NCBI GenBank assembly: GCA_026713705.1
Contig: JAPONY010000026.1
Coordinates: 1 to 46,352, forward strand
Reading direction: 5' to 3'
Source: Gammaproteobacteria bacterium
GTDB lineage: Bacteria; Pseudomonadota; Gammaproteobacteria; Poriferisulfidales; Poriferisulfidaceae
Length of the DNA: 46,352 nt
Each line of letters starts with the position of its first letter. Position 1 is the first letter of the stretch. Below the pieces are notes generated by a model, which made no database searches, was not told where the DNA came from, and saw only the letters and a program-made list of their open reading frames with translations. Shown in pieces: positions 1 through 8,372 of the stretch. A program made the position numbers and the translations under genes.

Positions 1-128
1 CACTTTGCTACAGATTTTTTCGGTCACGTTGTTTGAAAAGATCGTTTTGAATCAAGACTTTCTGAAACCCGAATACACTTGTCACCGGAACCGCCACGCT
101 AACCAATTGAATCTATTTGATTATTTGA

Positions 129-659
129 CCGGACACTAGTGTTTTAATTTATGGGTTAGCAGGGTTTGGCTATATCATTACCGCCACTTACCTTCCCTTG
201 ATAATCAAGGATGACTTGGGCATTGGAATCGGTATTCACATATGGGCAGTGTTTGGATTAGGAGCGATGTTCTCATGTTTTTTTTGGCATGGGGTTCAAG
301 CCAAACTGGGCTCAAGAAATTCGTTATTTGTTAATTTAATTATCCAATCGATCGGTGTAGCACTTCCAGTATTCAGTCAAACATTATCCAGTTATTTGTG
401 TAGTGCGCTCTTGGTTGGTGGCACATTTATGGGGTTTGTGACTATTGCTAAATCAATAGCACTGCAAATATCTCATGAAGCACGAGGTAACTTCATGGCA
501 ATCATGACTACTTCATTTGGAATAGGCCAGATTGCGGGTCCGCTGGTTGCCAACGAGACCTATGATGTGAGCAAATCGTTTTCTTTGTCTTTTCTCATGG
601 CAAGTATGGCGCTAATTATTGCAGCCGTCATCTCTGTAAAAGCTAACAGGAAAATTTGA
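129..659 (+). pseudogene. MFS transporter, C-terminal half only (truncated remnant)
   Basis: The open frame begins after an in-frame stop at 126-128 and reads into a hydrophobic protein that resembles the second half of YbfB/YjiJ-type MFS transporters: a GLAGFGYI segment followed by TYLPLII, then about five more membrane-spanning stretches and a short polar end (KANRKI). A full transporter has twelve helices and about 400 residues, so the first half is missing; no related protein is visible in positions 1-128. A TTG at 198 could serve as a start but lies inside what should be a helix, so I read this as a broken gene. The base composition is far more AT-rich than the genes to its right, which points to foreign origin. 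It ends five bases from the 3' end of tRNA-Leu. Substrate unknown. Confidence 0.6.
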
Positions 660-664
660 TTAAG

Positions 665-750
665 TGGTGCCGATGGCCGGACTCGAACCGGCACGGCTTT
701 CGCCACTGCCCCCTCAAGACAGCGTGTCTACCAAGTTCCACCACATCGGC
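665..750 (-). tRNA. tRNA-Leu (anticodon GAG)
   Basis: Read on the minus strand the 86-nt sequence starts GCCGATG and ends CATCGGC followed by A and an encoded CCA, giving a perfect 7-bp acceptor stem. The T arm holds GGTTCGAGTCC. The anticodon arm is CTGTC-TTGAGGG-GGCAG, which places GAG at positions 34-36. The long variable arm expected of a type II tRNA (Leu/Ser) is present. The position just downstream of secG matches the gammaproteobacterial order secG-tRNA-Leu(GAG), as with leuU in E. coli. Confidence 0.95.
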
Positions 751-784
751 ATTCGTCCCGCTATTCTCACAGAAGGCGCCGGAT

Positions 785-1153
785 CTACTCAGGAATTTCC
801 TCGGTAGGATCCGCTTCCAGTCCCGGCTCCGTGACGGCAGGCTGTTCCAGGGCCTCCTGCTCGGGAAGACGGCGCTCGATCGCCGGCTCGGCGATCTGTC
901 CCATGATGCTTTCCTCGGGTGGCGTGGACTTGACGACCCATGCCAGCGCCAGGCAGTTGAGGAAGAACAGGGCGACCACGATAGCGGTGACCCGGCTGAG
1001 GAAAGTGGCACTTCCGCGCGCACCGAACAGGGAGCCGGAGGCTCCTCCGCCAAATGCGGCGCCCGTGTCGGCGCCCCGGCCGTGCTGCAGCAGCACCAGG
1101 CCGATGATGCTCAGCGACAGCAGCAGTGCGGTAACGACAAGGATGGTGTACAT
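785..1153 (-). CDS. secG: Protein translocase subunit SecG
   Basis: SecG is a small inner-membrane partner of SecY and SecE in the Sec translocon. The 122-residue product has the family layout: a first membrane helix (about residues 2-20), the conserved loop LLQHGRGADTGAAFGGG with the GSLFG segment, and a second helix (about 52-73), followed by an acidic, Glu/Pro-rich cytoplasmic tail. It lies 4 bp after tpiA and just before tRNA-Leu, the usual neighbourhood. The tail, rich in EQEALEQP-type sequence, is longer than the minimal family core but such tails vary widely. Probably co-transcribed with tpiA. Confidence 0.93.
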   Translation of the reverse strand: MYTILVVTALLLSLSIIGLVLLQHGRGADTGAAFGGGASGSLFGARGSATFLSRVTAIVVALFFLNCLALAWVVKSTPPEESIMGQIAEPAIERRLPEQEALEQPAVTEPGLEADPTEEIPE

Positions 1154-1157
1154 CGAT

Positions 1158-1931
1158 CTATTTTCGCACGGCCTGGCAGATGGCCAGGAATTCGTCGGCC
1201 TTCAAAGATGCGCCGCCGATCAGGCCGCCGTCGATGTCCTGCATGGTGAATAACTCCGAGGCATTGCCCGCCTTGACGCTGCCGCCGTAGAGCACGACCG
1301 TGTCTTGCGCAGCAGCACCGAGCTCCTGCTCCAGGTGCGCGCGGATGGCGGCGTGCACTTCCTGTGCCATGTCCGGGGTGGCGGCCACGCCGGTGCCGAT
1401 GGCCCAGACCGGCTCGTATGCGATCAGTGCGCGGGGGAACGCGTCCGGGAAACTCCGGACCGGTTGCAGCTGCCGGTGAATCACGTCCAGGGTCCGGCCC
1501 GCCTCGCGTTCCTCCAGGGTTTCCCCGACGCACAGGATGGCTCGGGGAGCATTCGGGAGGCCCTGCTGTGCCGATTGGTGCAGGAGTGCGAATTTCTGTT
1601 CGATCAGTTCATCGGGTTCGCCGTACACATGGCGGCGCTCGGAATGCCCGATGATGACATGCGAACAGCCGAGTTCGGCCAGCATGGAGACGGACACCTC
1701 GCCGGTGTAGGCGCCTTCGGGCTGGTCGCAGACATTCTGTGCGCCGACCTGGATCGTACTTTGTGAGGTTTCCTCCAGGACGTCGAGCAGGTGGACGAAC
1801 GGAGGGCAAAGCAGTACTTCCCGGCTGGTGGAGTCCTCGACGCCTTGCACGACGGCGCGGGCCAGCGCCCGGGCAGAGTCCCGGGAACCGTGCATTTTCC
1901 AGTTGCCGGCGACAACGGTCGGTCGAGTCAT
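1158..1931 (-). CDS. tpiA: Triose-phosphate isomerase
   Basis: Interconverts dihydroxyacetone phosphate and glyceraldehyde 3-phosphate in glycolysis and gluconeogenesis (cytosolic dimer). At 257 residues the length is normal. Visible family landmarks: the N-terminal GNWKMHG with substrate-binding Lys12, the catalytic His96 in IIGHSERR, the catalytic Glu173 in AYEPVWAIGTG including the mobile loop 6, and the phosphate-binding YGGSVK and GGLIGGASL segments near the C-terminus. It is followed 4 bp later by secG; the tpiA-secG pair is common in gammaproteobacteria. A TATAAT box on the minus strand at 1978-1973, between glmM and tpiA, may give the pair its own promoter. Confidence 0.96.
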   Translation of the reverse strand: MTRPTVVAGNWKMHGSRDSARALARAVVQGVEDSTSREVLLCPPFVHLLDVLEETSQSTIQVGAQNVCDQPEGAYTGEVSVSMLAELGCSHVIIGHSERRHVYGEPDELIEQKFALLHQSAQQGLPNAPRAILCVGETLEEREAGRTLDVIHRQLQPVRSFPDAFPRALIAYEPVWAIGTGVAATPDMAQEVHAAIRAHLEQELGAAAQDTVVLYGGSVKAGNASELFTMQDIDGGLIGGASLKADEFLAICQAVRK

Positions 1932-1972
1932 GAGAGGGAATTCAGCGGTTGCTTTGCAATGGCGCGGTGCGC

Positions 1973-1978
1973 ATTATA
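1973..1978 (-). promoter_or_regulatory. Candidate -10 box for tpiA-secG
   Basis: A perfect TATAAT is read on the minus strand in the 59-bp gap between glmM and tpiA, 42 bp upstream of the tpiA start. No good -35 sequence lies at the right distance, so this is a weak call resting on the -10 match and its position only. Confidence 0.3.
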
Positions 1979-1990
1979 AAGGGGAAAGTT

Positions 1991-3322
1991 CTAGACGTTC
2001 GCGGCGATCGAGTCAGCGATGGATTGCGCCAGGGCTTCGACCCTTCCGTGATCCTCTCCCTCTACCATGACGCGCAGCACCGGTTCCGTTCCGGAGGGGC
2101 GCAGGAGCACCCGGCCGCGCTCGCCCAGTTCGTCGCACGCGTCCTTCACGGCTGCGTCCGTGGCGGGACCCGGCGCATGGTCGCGCGGGCAGTGCACGTT
2201 GATCATGGTTTGCGGATATTTCCGAAGATCCGCGCGTGCCTGGCATAGAGACAGGTCGAGAATGTGCAGCGCTTCCAGCGTCTGCAGCGCCGCGACCATC
2301 GCATCGCCGGTGCAGGCCCGGTCGCGGCAGATGATGTGGCCGGAGGTCTCCCCGCCGAGCTGCCAGTCCCGGGCGAGCAGTTGTTCCTGGACGTAGCGAT
2401 CCCCGACCGCGGCCCGCTCGAACGGGATGCCCAGGGATGCGAGCGCCTGTTCCAGCCCCAGGTTGCTCATTTGGGTGCCGATCACGCCGCCGCGCAAGGA
2501 GTCCTGGGCCTGCCTGGCGCGGGCAATGACGTACAGAAGGTCGTCTCCATCCACGATTTCTCCTTCCTCGTCGACCATGATCAGGCGATCGGCGTCGCCG
2601 TCCACGGCCAACCCGAGAGTGGCATGGTGCTGGCGGACTTGGGCACGGACATATTCCGGGCAGGTTGCGCCGCACCCGTCGTTGATGTTCGTCCCGTCGG
2701 GTTCGACGCCGACGGCCACCACGTCGGCTCCCAGTTCCTCGAACAGTTTCGGCGCAAGCTGGTAGGCGGCACCGTGTGCGCAGTCGACCAGAAGGCGCAG
2801 GCCGTCGAGGCGGAATCCCTCGGGCACGGTGCCCTTGCAGAAATCAAGGTAGCGGCGCCCAGCGTCATTGATCCGGCGAGCCTTGCCAGGCAGCGACTGG
2901 GGGTCGATGTCCATCGGCTCCTCGAGCTCCGCCTCGATGCGCTGCTCGATCTCGTCGGGCAGTTTGGCGCCGTCCGTGTCGAACAGCTTGATGCCGTTGT
3001 CGTAGTGCGGGTTGTGCGAGGCGCTGATGACGATGCCAGCACAGGCATCAAGTTCGCGGGTCAGTTGGGCGATGGCGGGGGTCGGCTGCGGGCCCAGCAG
3101 CAGGACATTGACGCCGGCCGCGGACAGGCCGGCTTCCAACGCCGATTCGAACATATAGCCGGAGCGGCGGGTGTCCTTGCCGATCAGGATCCGGGGAGTT
3201 CCGAACTCGCGCCCGAGCACGCGCCCGATGGCCCAGCCCAGGCGCAGCACGAAATCCGGGGTCATCGGGCTGATTCCAACCCGGCCCCGAATTCCATCAG
3301 TTCCGAAATAAGTGCGGGACAT
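1991..3322 (-). CDS. glmM: Phosphoglucosamine mutase
   Basis: Converts glucosamine 6-phosphate to glucosamine 1-phosphate, feeding UDP-GlcNAc for peptidoglycan and lipopolysaccharide. The 443-residue length fits GlmM. Landmarks: N-terminal YFGTDGIRGRVG; the active-site serine loop ISASHNP with phospho-Ser102; the Mg-binding loop VDGDADR; the sugar-binding GGETSGHI; and the phosphate-binding RPSGTEPVLRVM near the C-terminus. It lies only 22 bp after ftsH on the same strand and is probably read from the ftsH promoter. In many gammaproteobacteria folP sits between these two genes; here nothing does. Confidence 0.96.
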   Translation of the reverse strand: MSRTYFGTDGIRGRVGISPMTPDFVLRLGWAIGRVLGREFGTPRILIGKDTRRSGYMFESALEAGLSAAGVNVLLLGPQPTPAIAQLTRELDACAGIVISASHNPHYDNGIKLFDTDGAKLPDEIEQRIEAELEEPMDIDPQSLPGKARRINDAGRRYLDFCKGTVPEGFRLDGLRLLVDCAHGAAYQLAPKLFEELGADVVAVGVEPDGTNINDGCGATCPEYVRAQVRQHHATLGLAVDGDADRLIMVDEEGEIVDGDDLLYVIARARQAQDSLRGGVIGTQMSNLGLEQALASLGIPFERAAVGDRYVQEQLLARDWQLGGETSGHIICRDRACTGDAMVAALQTLEALHILDLSLCQARADLRKYPQTMINVHCPRDHAPGPATDAAVKDACDELGERGRVLLRPSGTEPVLRVMVEGEDHGRVEALAQSIADSIAANV

Positions 3323-3344
3323 GCGCGGTCGGCCGCGACCGGAA

Positions 3345-5276
3345 TCAGTGCTGTTCGGCGGCTCCGCCGATCGGGGAATCCGTACTTTTCGCCTTTTTGG
3401 AATGCTGGCCCGCGTCTGCGCTCGAGTCGCCGTCCGGCGTGTTGTCTTCCCAGTCCTGGGGCGGACGAACCGGCTGGTCGGCCATGATGTCGTTGATCTG
3501 CTCGCCGTCGATCGTCTCGTACTTGATCAGGGCCTCGGCCATGCTGTGCAGCCTTTCGAGGTTGCTGGTCAGGATCTCGCGTGCACGCTCGTAGTTGCGG
3601 TCGATGATGCAGCGCACTTCCTCGTCGATTGCCCGGGCCGTCCGGTCGGACAGGGTCTTGTGCTGGGTCACGGAGTGGCCGAGGAACACCTCGCCGGCCT
3701 CTTCGCTGTAGGCCAGCGGGCCCATCTTGTCGGACAATCCCCACTTGGTGACCATGTTGCGGGCCAGTTCGGTGGCGCGTTCGATGTCGTTCTGCGCTCC
3801 GGTGGTGACCTTCTCTCCGCCGAAAATGATTTCCTCGGCCAGCCGGCCCCCGTACAGGGTGCAGATCATGCTCTCCAGCCGCTGCCGGGTGTTGCTGTAG
3901 CGGTCGTCCTCCGGCAGGAACATGGTCAAGCCGAGCGCCCGTCCGCGCGGGATGATGGTGACCTTGTGCACCGGATCGTGCTCGGGGACGAGGCGGCCGA
4001 TGATCGCATGGCCGGACTCGTGGTAGGCGGTGAGACGCTTCTCCTCTTCGCTCATCACCATGGAACGGCGTTCCGATCCCATCATGATCTTGTCCTTGGC
4101 GTACTCGAAGTCCTGCATGTCCACCTGCTTCTTGTTGGTACGCGCCGCATACAGGGCTGCTTCGTTGACCAGGTTCGCGAGGTCGGCGCCGGAGAATCCC
4201 GGGGTTCCCCGGGCGATCACCTTGACCTTGACCTTCGAATGGGTCGGCACCTTGGCCATGTGCACCTTGAGAATCTGCTCCCGCCCGCGGATGTCCGGCA
4301 GCGGCACCACCACCTGGCGGTCGAAACGGCCGGGGCGCAGCAGGGCCGGGTCCAGCACGTCGGGGCGGTTGGTGGCAGCGATGACGATGGTGCCCTCGTT
4401 GCCCTCGAAGCCGTCCATTTCCACCAGCAACTGGTTGAGCGTCTGCTCCCGTTCGTCGTGGCCGCCGCCCAGCCCGGCGCCGCGATGGCGGCCCACCGCG
4501 TCGATCTCGTCGATGAAGATGATGCTCGGGCCGTGCTTCTTGGCCTGGTTGAACATGTCGCGCACTCGCGAAGCGCCCACGCCGACGAACATCTCGACGA
4601 AGTCGGAGCCGGAGATGCTGAAGAACGGCACCTTGGCCTCGCCGGCGATCGCCCGGGCCAGCAGGGTCTTGCCGGTTCCCGGCGAGCCGACCATCAGCAC
4701 GCCGCGCGGGATCTTCCCGCCGAGTTTCTGGAATTTTTCCGGGTCCCGCAGGAAGTCGACCAGTTCCTTGACCTCTTCCTTGGCCTCCTCAATGCCGGCG
4801 ACGTCCTTGAAGGTGACCTTGTTTTCGTCCTCGGACATCAGCCGCGCGCGGCTCTTGCCGAACGACAGCGCGCCGCGTCCCTGGCCGCCACCTTGCATCT
4901 GGCGCATGAAGAAGATCCACACCCCGATCAGCAGCAGCAGCGGGAACCAGTGGATCAGGAGTTCAAGAAACAGCGAGGGCTTTTCGCGCGGGGTGCCGGT
5001 GACCGCGATGTTGTTCGCCAGCAGGTCGTCCATCAGCTTGGGGTCTTGCAGGGCGGTGGTGGTGAACTCGCGGCCGTCGATCAGCGTCCCGGTGATGGTG
5101 CGCTGGTCCGGGTCGATGTTGACGGCACGGATCTGGCCGGATTTGATGTTGCTGATGAATTCGGAATAGGCCAGCGAGGTCGGCTGCTGCGTGACCGGGG
5201 CGAAGTTGTTGAACACGGACATCAGGACCGCGGCGATCGCGATCCACAGAATCAGGTTCTTCATCATGTTGCTCAT
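3345..5276 (-). CDS. ftsH: ATP-dependent zinc metalloprotease FtsH
   Basis: Membrane-anchored AAA+ protease that degrades misfolded membrane proteins and regulators such as LpxC and the heat-shock sigma factor in E. coli. The 643 residues show two N-terminal membrane helices (about 4-22 and 102-124) around a periplasmic domain, the AAA module with Walker A GSPGTGKT (197-204), Walker B IIFIDEID (252-259), the second region of homology (about 301-320), and the zinc-protease motif HESGH (419-423). The C-terminal tail is polar. A heat-shock-like promoter lies upstream. glmM follows closely, without folP between them. Confidence 0.97.
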   Translation of the reverse strand: MSNMMKNLILWIAIAAVLMSVFNNFAPVTQQPTSLAYSEFISNIKSGQIRAVNIDPDQRTITGTLIDGREFTTTALQDPKLMDDLLANNIAVTGTPREKPSLFLELLIHWFPLLLLIGVWIFFMRQMQGGGQGRGALSFGKSRARLMSEDENKVTFKDVAGIEEAKEEVKELVDFLRDPEKFQKLGGKIPRGVLMVGSPGTGKTLLARAIAGEAKVPFFSISGSDFVEMFVGVGASRVRDMFNQAKKHGPSIIFIDEIDAVGRHRGAGLGGGHDEREQTLNQLLVEMDGFEGNEGTIVIAATNRPDVLDPALLRPGRFDRQVVVPLPDIRGREQILKVHMAKVPTHSKVKVKVIARGTPGFSGADLANLVNEAALYAARTNKKQVDMQDFEYAKDKIMMGSERRSMVMSEEEKRLTAYHESGHAIIGRLVPEHDPVHKVTIIPRGRALGLTMFLPEDDRYSNTRQRLESMICTLYGGRLAEEIIFGGEKVTTGAQNDIERATELARNMVTKWGLSDKMGPLAYSEEAGEVFLGHSVTQHKTLSDRTARAIDEEVRCIIDRNYERAREILTSNLERLHSMAEALIKYETIDGEQINDIMADQPVRPPQDWEDNTPDGDSSADAGQHSKKAKSTDSPIGGAAEQH

Positions 5277-5365
5277 TCGGACTTTTCCCGTAAACTCCGG
5301 TCCATCTGCATACTAGGATAACAGATGGCATGGTGGTTTGGGGGGGTGCTCCGTCCTTTCACTAG

Positions 5366-5394
5366 ATATGGGGGAGAGGGCAGGGGTTTGCAAG
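5366..5394 (-). promoter_or_regulatory. Candidate heat-shock (sigma-32-type) promoter for ftsH
   Basis: On the minus strand CTTGCAA (5394-5388) and CCCCATAT (5373-5366) are separated by 14 bp. This closely fits the sigma-32 consensus of CTTGAAA, 13-17 bp, CCCCATnT. It lies about 90 bp before the ftsH start, leaving a plausible leader. ftsH is a known member of the heat-shock regulon in E. coli. The match is by eye only. Confidence 0.5.
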
Positions 5395-5454
5395 CGGAAA
5401 CCGGCCAATACTACTAGGACAAGCCGGTCAGCCACGGGGCGACCGCCTTCTTTC

Positions 5455-5460
5455 TATAAT
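5455..5460 (+). promoter_or_regulatory. Candidate -10 box for lpxH
   Basis: A perfect TATAAT lies 20 bp upstream of the lpxH ATG, in the 204-bp gap between divergent ftsH and lpxH. A GGAG ribosome-binding site at 5467-5470 lies between it and the ATG. No clear -35 sequence is seen at 16-18 bp. Confidence 0.4.
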
Positions 5461-5480
5461 CCTTACCGGAGAATGTCCCG

Positions 5481-6206
5481 ATGAAGCCGTTCACCCTGTT
5501 TGTCTCCGACCTTCATCTGGATGCCAGCCGTCCAGCCCAGATGCAGGAGTTCGTGCATTTCCTGAAGAACGAGGCACATCAGGCGCAGGCTTTGTACATC
5601 CTGGGCGACCTGTTCGAATTCTGGATTGGCGACGACGATCCCGCCGAGGGGCTGGATGAGGTGATCGACGCGTTGCGGGAGCGAACCGCGCGGGGCACGG
5701 CAGTGAAGTTCCTTCACGGCAACCGGGATTTTCTGGTGGGAGCGGATTTTGCCCGGCGGACCGGGATCGAAATCCTGCCGGCCCGCCAGGTGGTCGACCT
5801 GCACGGCATCCCGACCCTGATCGAACACGGTGACCTGCTGTGTACGGACGATGTGCCCTACCAGCGCTATCGGCGGCGCATCCGCCATCCGGTCACGATG
5901 GCGCTGCTCGGGAGCCTGCCTCGCTCGTGGAGACTGAGAATGGGTCAGCGTCTGCGCCAGATTAGTGCCCAGGCGATTGCGGGGAAATCCCCGGACATCA
6001 TGGACGTGAACGAGGAGACGGTCCGACAGGTGATGCGCTCGGAAGGGGTGTACACGATGGTTCACGGGCATACGCACCGCCCGGCCGTGCACAGGTTCAA
6101 GGTGGACGAGATGGATGCCGTGCGGGCCGTGCTGGGGGACTGGTACGGACAGGGCAGTTGGCTGGTGGCCGACGCCGACGGCCTGCATCCGCAACCGGCA
6201 GCGTGA
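5481..6206 (+). CDS. lpxH: UDP-2,3-diacylglucosamine diphosphatase
   Basis: Hydrolyses UDP-2,3-diacylglucosamine to lipid X and UMP in lipid A synthesis; a peripheral inner-membrane enzyme. The 241 residues carry the calcineurin-like phosphoesterase motifs in order: DLHLD (Asp10, His12), GDLFE (Asp43), GNRDF (Asn81, Arg82), EHGD (His116) and HGHTH (His195, His197), which together bind the two manganese ions. The length matches LpxH. The gene stands alone on the plus strand, between ftsH (divergent) and the RloB-like gene (convergent). Its presence indicates a lipid A-making gram-negative cell. Confidence 0.95.
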   Translation: MKPFTLFVSDLHLDASRPAQMQEFVHFLKNEAHQAQALYILGDLFEFWIGDDDPAEGLDEVIDALRERTARGTAVKFLHGNRDFLVGADFARRTGIEILPARQVVDLHGIPTLIEHGDLLCTDDVPYQRYRRRIRHPVTMALLGSLPRSWRLRMGQRLRQISAQAIAGKSPDIMDVNEETVRQVMRSEGVYTMVHGHTHRPAVHRFKVDEMDAVRAVLGDWYGQGSWLVADADGLHPQPAA

Positions 6207-6220
6207 CGCAGGGCGGGAAG

Positions 6221-6245
6221 TGATTGCCACGATTGTCGGCAATCA
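6221..6245. terminator. Inverted repeat between convergent lpxH and RloB-like gene
   Basis: TGATTGCC (6221-6228) and GGCAATCA (6238-6245) form perfect 8-bp arms around a 9-nt loop. The right arm covers the stop codon of the RloB-like gene. There is no strong T-run, so a factor-independent terminator is possible but not certain. Confidence 0.35.
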
Positions 6246-6875
6246 GGAATCGGGTGGTTTCAGCGACTGCAAATAGCTGACTAGTTCATGGATTTCGGTG
6301 GACGGATTGGGCTCTTCGGTTTCTTGTGCCTCATCCATGGCGCGAAGGGCTCTGGCCTTGGCGGCCTCAAGCCGGCTTTCAAGCGCCGGATAGATTCCTT
6401 CCGTGGCTTTGGCGTATTCCGGCAGATATTTGCACAGGTCGCCGAGGCAGTTCTCCGCCGGGCTCCGGTTGCCGGCCTTCACATAAGGCTTGCGTGAATA
6501 GCGGAAATGAAGCAACAGCCAATACTCGAAACAAGGCCACGACCGGGCAAGAGTCAGGCCGCTTGCCTCGGCTTCGTTGCCGGCTCGGGCAAAAGTAGAA
6601 TGCTCGTCCCGGTCGAATACGCAGAACACCCGGTCGTATTCACTCCCTTTGCGGCGTTCCCTTGCGCGGATTCTTTTTGCGTGCCGAACCACCGTGAGCG
6701 GGTCGGACCCGAGCCCGGCCACCGTGACGCTGGCGTCCCCGAGCTCGTTGCAGACCTTGAGTTCTTTCAGATAGGACGGTTCGGTTTCCTTGCCTTCGCA
6801 GACGATAAGCACGCGATCATGGAATTCATGTTTGGGTTGGATTGCCCGTGTGTAATGTCGCGGGCGACGGGCCAT
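6243..6875 (-). CDS. RloB-like protein with TOPRIM-type acidic motifs (defence pair, subunit 2)
   Basis: The 210-residue product has the RloB-family N-terminus: a basic lead, then VLIVCEGKETEPSYL (Glu27, Gly28) and, about 60 residues on, VFCVFDRDE (Asp88, Asp90). An EG followed by a DxD is the metal-binding pattern of TOPRIM nucleases, so a nuclease effector role is likely but not proven. It starts 3 bp after the stop of the ATPase gene on the same strand, so the two are almost certainly made together. Such ATPase plus RloB pairs occur in restriction-linked loci (rloA/rloB of Campylobacter) and in the AbiL phage-exclusion system; the same logic is seen in OLD and PARIS. Which of these is closest cannot be told by eye. 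Confidence 0.75.
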   Translation of the reverse strand: MARRPRHYTRAIQPKHEFHDRVLIVCEGKETEPSYLKELKVCNELGDASVTVAGLGSDPLTVVRHAKRIRARERRKGSEYDRVFCVFDRDEHSTFARAGNEAEASGLTLARSWPCFEYWLLLHFRYSRKPYVKAGNRSPAENCLGDLCKYLPEYAKATEGIYPALESRLEAAKARALRAMDEAQETEEPNPSTEIHELVSYLQSLKPPDS

Positions 6876-6878
6876 GGG

Positions 6879-8132
6879 TCAGATTCCCGATGCGACCCCA
6901 AGCGGCTGGACGCGGGGCAGTGCGCCGTAGCGGCCGGTGAGATAGGCCCGTTCCAGGTTGTCCACTCCCTTGCGGGGACGAAAGTCGGTCAGCGGGAACA
7001 GACGGGTCTCTTGGCGCTGGCCGCATTCGCAGAGCCAGATCTGGTCGCGCCGGAGGATATCCTGGTCCAGGATGGACGTGTCGTGGGTCGAGAACACGAG
7101 TTGCGCTCCATGTGCATTGATCCGAGGGTCGTGAAACAGGTCGACCAGGAACTTGACCAGCTTGGGGTGCAGGTGCTCATGCAGTTCGTCCACCACAAGC
7201 ACATGGCCGTTCTTCAATGCATTGAGCCATGGTGCCGCCAGCGCGAAGATTTTCCGCGTCCCGTCGGATTCTTCCCGGAGTTCGAGTTCGGTGGATTCGC
7301 CTCGCCCGGCATCGTGTTTCAACCAGACTCTTGAAATTTTTTCGCGCTCGAATTCCCTTGCGACCTGCTCCCTGATGGTCGGGGGCATGTCGGCGGGGAG
7401 CATGTCCTGAACCAGATTTTCCTCGGTGACCCGGAGGTCGGAAATCCGCAGGCCGGCAGCCGTCAGGAAATGGAGGAGGCCGGCGGTTCCGTTCTTTCGG
7501 CAGAAAGCGAGAGAGGACGCGCAGTTTGAGGCGTCCGCCCCGAGAACCTGGAGCGTGGCGGCGAACCAGTCGTGAACCGACTTCAACTGTTCGCTGTTGA
7601 GCATGGTTGCCGTGGACAGGAACAATGCGTCCGGGCGGGTGGCGCGACGCCAGACATCCTTGTCGCCCTGCAATTTGCCGCCCAGTTTCCAGGTGTCGCC
7701 CTCGCGCAGGAACCAGGTCTGGACCCGTCCGTTTGGCCAGGCATAGAGCCATTCATCGACGACGGTGCTCTGGCGCAGAGAAAATCCGTACTGATAGCGC
7801 ACGCCGTCGATGATGCAGGCGACCTCGAGCACGGTGGGCCGGGTTTTGCTGTCGGGGGCGAACAGGAACGGGGTCGTATGGGCGGCACCCGGCTCGGTGC
7901 CCGAGCGCAGGACGAATGTCCGCATGAGTTTCAGCGCTTCAATGAAGTTGGTCTTGCCGGCCGCGTTGGCACCGTAAATCGCAGCGGAATGAAGAAGCGG
8001 GCAGAGCTGTCCAGTCAGCGGAGGCTCCGAGAGATGTGTTCCCCGGTGCTCCTTCGCAGGGGTGGCCCTGAGACTGAGCAGGGCTTCGCCCTTGATGGAC
8101 TTGAAATTTTCTACGGAAAAACCTATCAACAT
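6879..8132 (-). CDS. AAA family (SMC/OLD-like) ATPase, RloA-like (defence pair, subunit 1)
   Basis: The 417 residues begin with the typical strand MLIGFSVENFKSIK and carry Walker A GANAAGKTN (about residues 54-62), an ABC-type signature ESDGTRK (about 294-300) and Walker B HVLVVDELHEHLHP, followed by a switch histidine in FSTHDTSILD. This is the layout of AAA_15/AAA_21 ATPases paired with TOPRIM or other nucleases in phage defence. It probably senses infection and controls the RloB-like partner 3 bp downstream; that is inferred from the family. Upstream lie about 240 bp of non-coding DNA, strongly AT-rich near the gene, with a palindrome right before the start. Confidence 0.75.
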   Translation of the reverse strand: MLIGFSVENFKSIKGEALLSLRATPAKEHRGTHLSEPPLTGQLCPLLHSAAIYGANAAGKTNFIEALKLMRTFVLRSGTEPGAAHTTPFLFAPDSKTRPTVLEVACIIDGVRYQYGFSLRQSTVVDEWLYAWPNGRVQTWFLREGDTWKLGGKLQGDKDVWRRATRPDALFLSTATMLNSEQLKSVHDWFAATLQVLGADASNCASSLAFCRKNGTAGLLHFLTAAGLRISDLRVTEENLVQDMLPADMPPTIREQVAREFEREKISRVWLKHDAGRGESTELELREESDGTRKIFALAAPWLNALKNGHVLVVDELHEHLHPKLVKFLVDLFHDPRINAHGAQLVFSTHDTSILDQDILRRDQIWLCECGQRQETRLFPLTDFRPRKGVDNLERAYLTGRYGALPRVQPLGVASGI

Positions 8133-8140
8133 GGATAATT

Positions 8141-8159
8141 ATCTTATTTAGAATAAGAT
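8141..8159 (-). promoter_or_regulatory. Palindromic operator candidate upstream of the ATPase/RloB pair
   Basis: ATCTTATT (8141-8148) and AATAAGAT (8152-8159) are perfect 8-bp inverted arms with a 3-bp spacer, 8 bp before the ATPase start. The surrounding gap 8133-8372 holds no gene: its left half is very AT-rich (to about 8240), its right half resembles the GC-rich core. The AT-rich part probably carries the promoter; no exact -35/-10 pair is certain. Confidence 0.4.
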
Positions 8160-8372
8160 TATAGCGAAAAAAGAATAATAACTAAAATAAAATACTTTTT
8201 TATCCCATTTATATGGGTTTTTCACATCATAGCATAACCGGGCTGCAACAGAGGCGGGGCACGGGGGGATTCCGACCCTATGCACACGGAATTCACTCCA
8301 AGGCGCGGGACGAGAGAGATCCCTTTCGCCCTGTGGGGTGTGGGGTCAAGGCCCGGGATTCAGGCAACCGGG

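Noticed and set aside
656-1253. Long plus-strand open frames across tRNA-Leu and secG
   Set aside because: They lie opposite secG and the tRNA, which have clear motifs; the frames are GC-rich shadows.
3312-5321. 669-codon plus-strand open frame
   Set aside because: It is the antisense of ftsH; FtsH motifs are complete on the minus strand and the plus-strand product has no recognisable domain.
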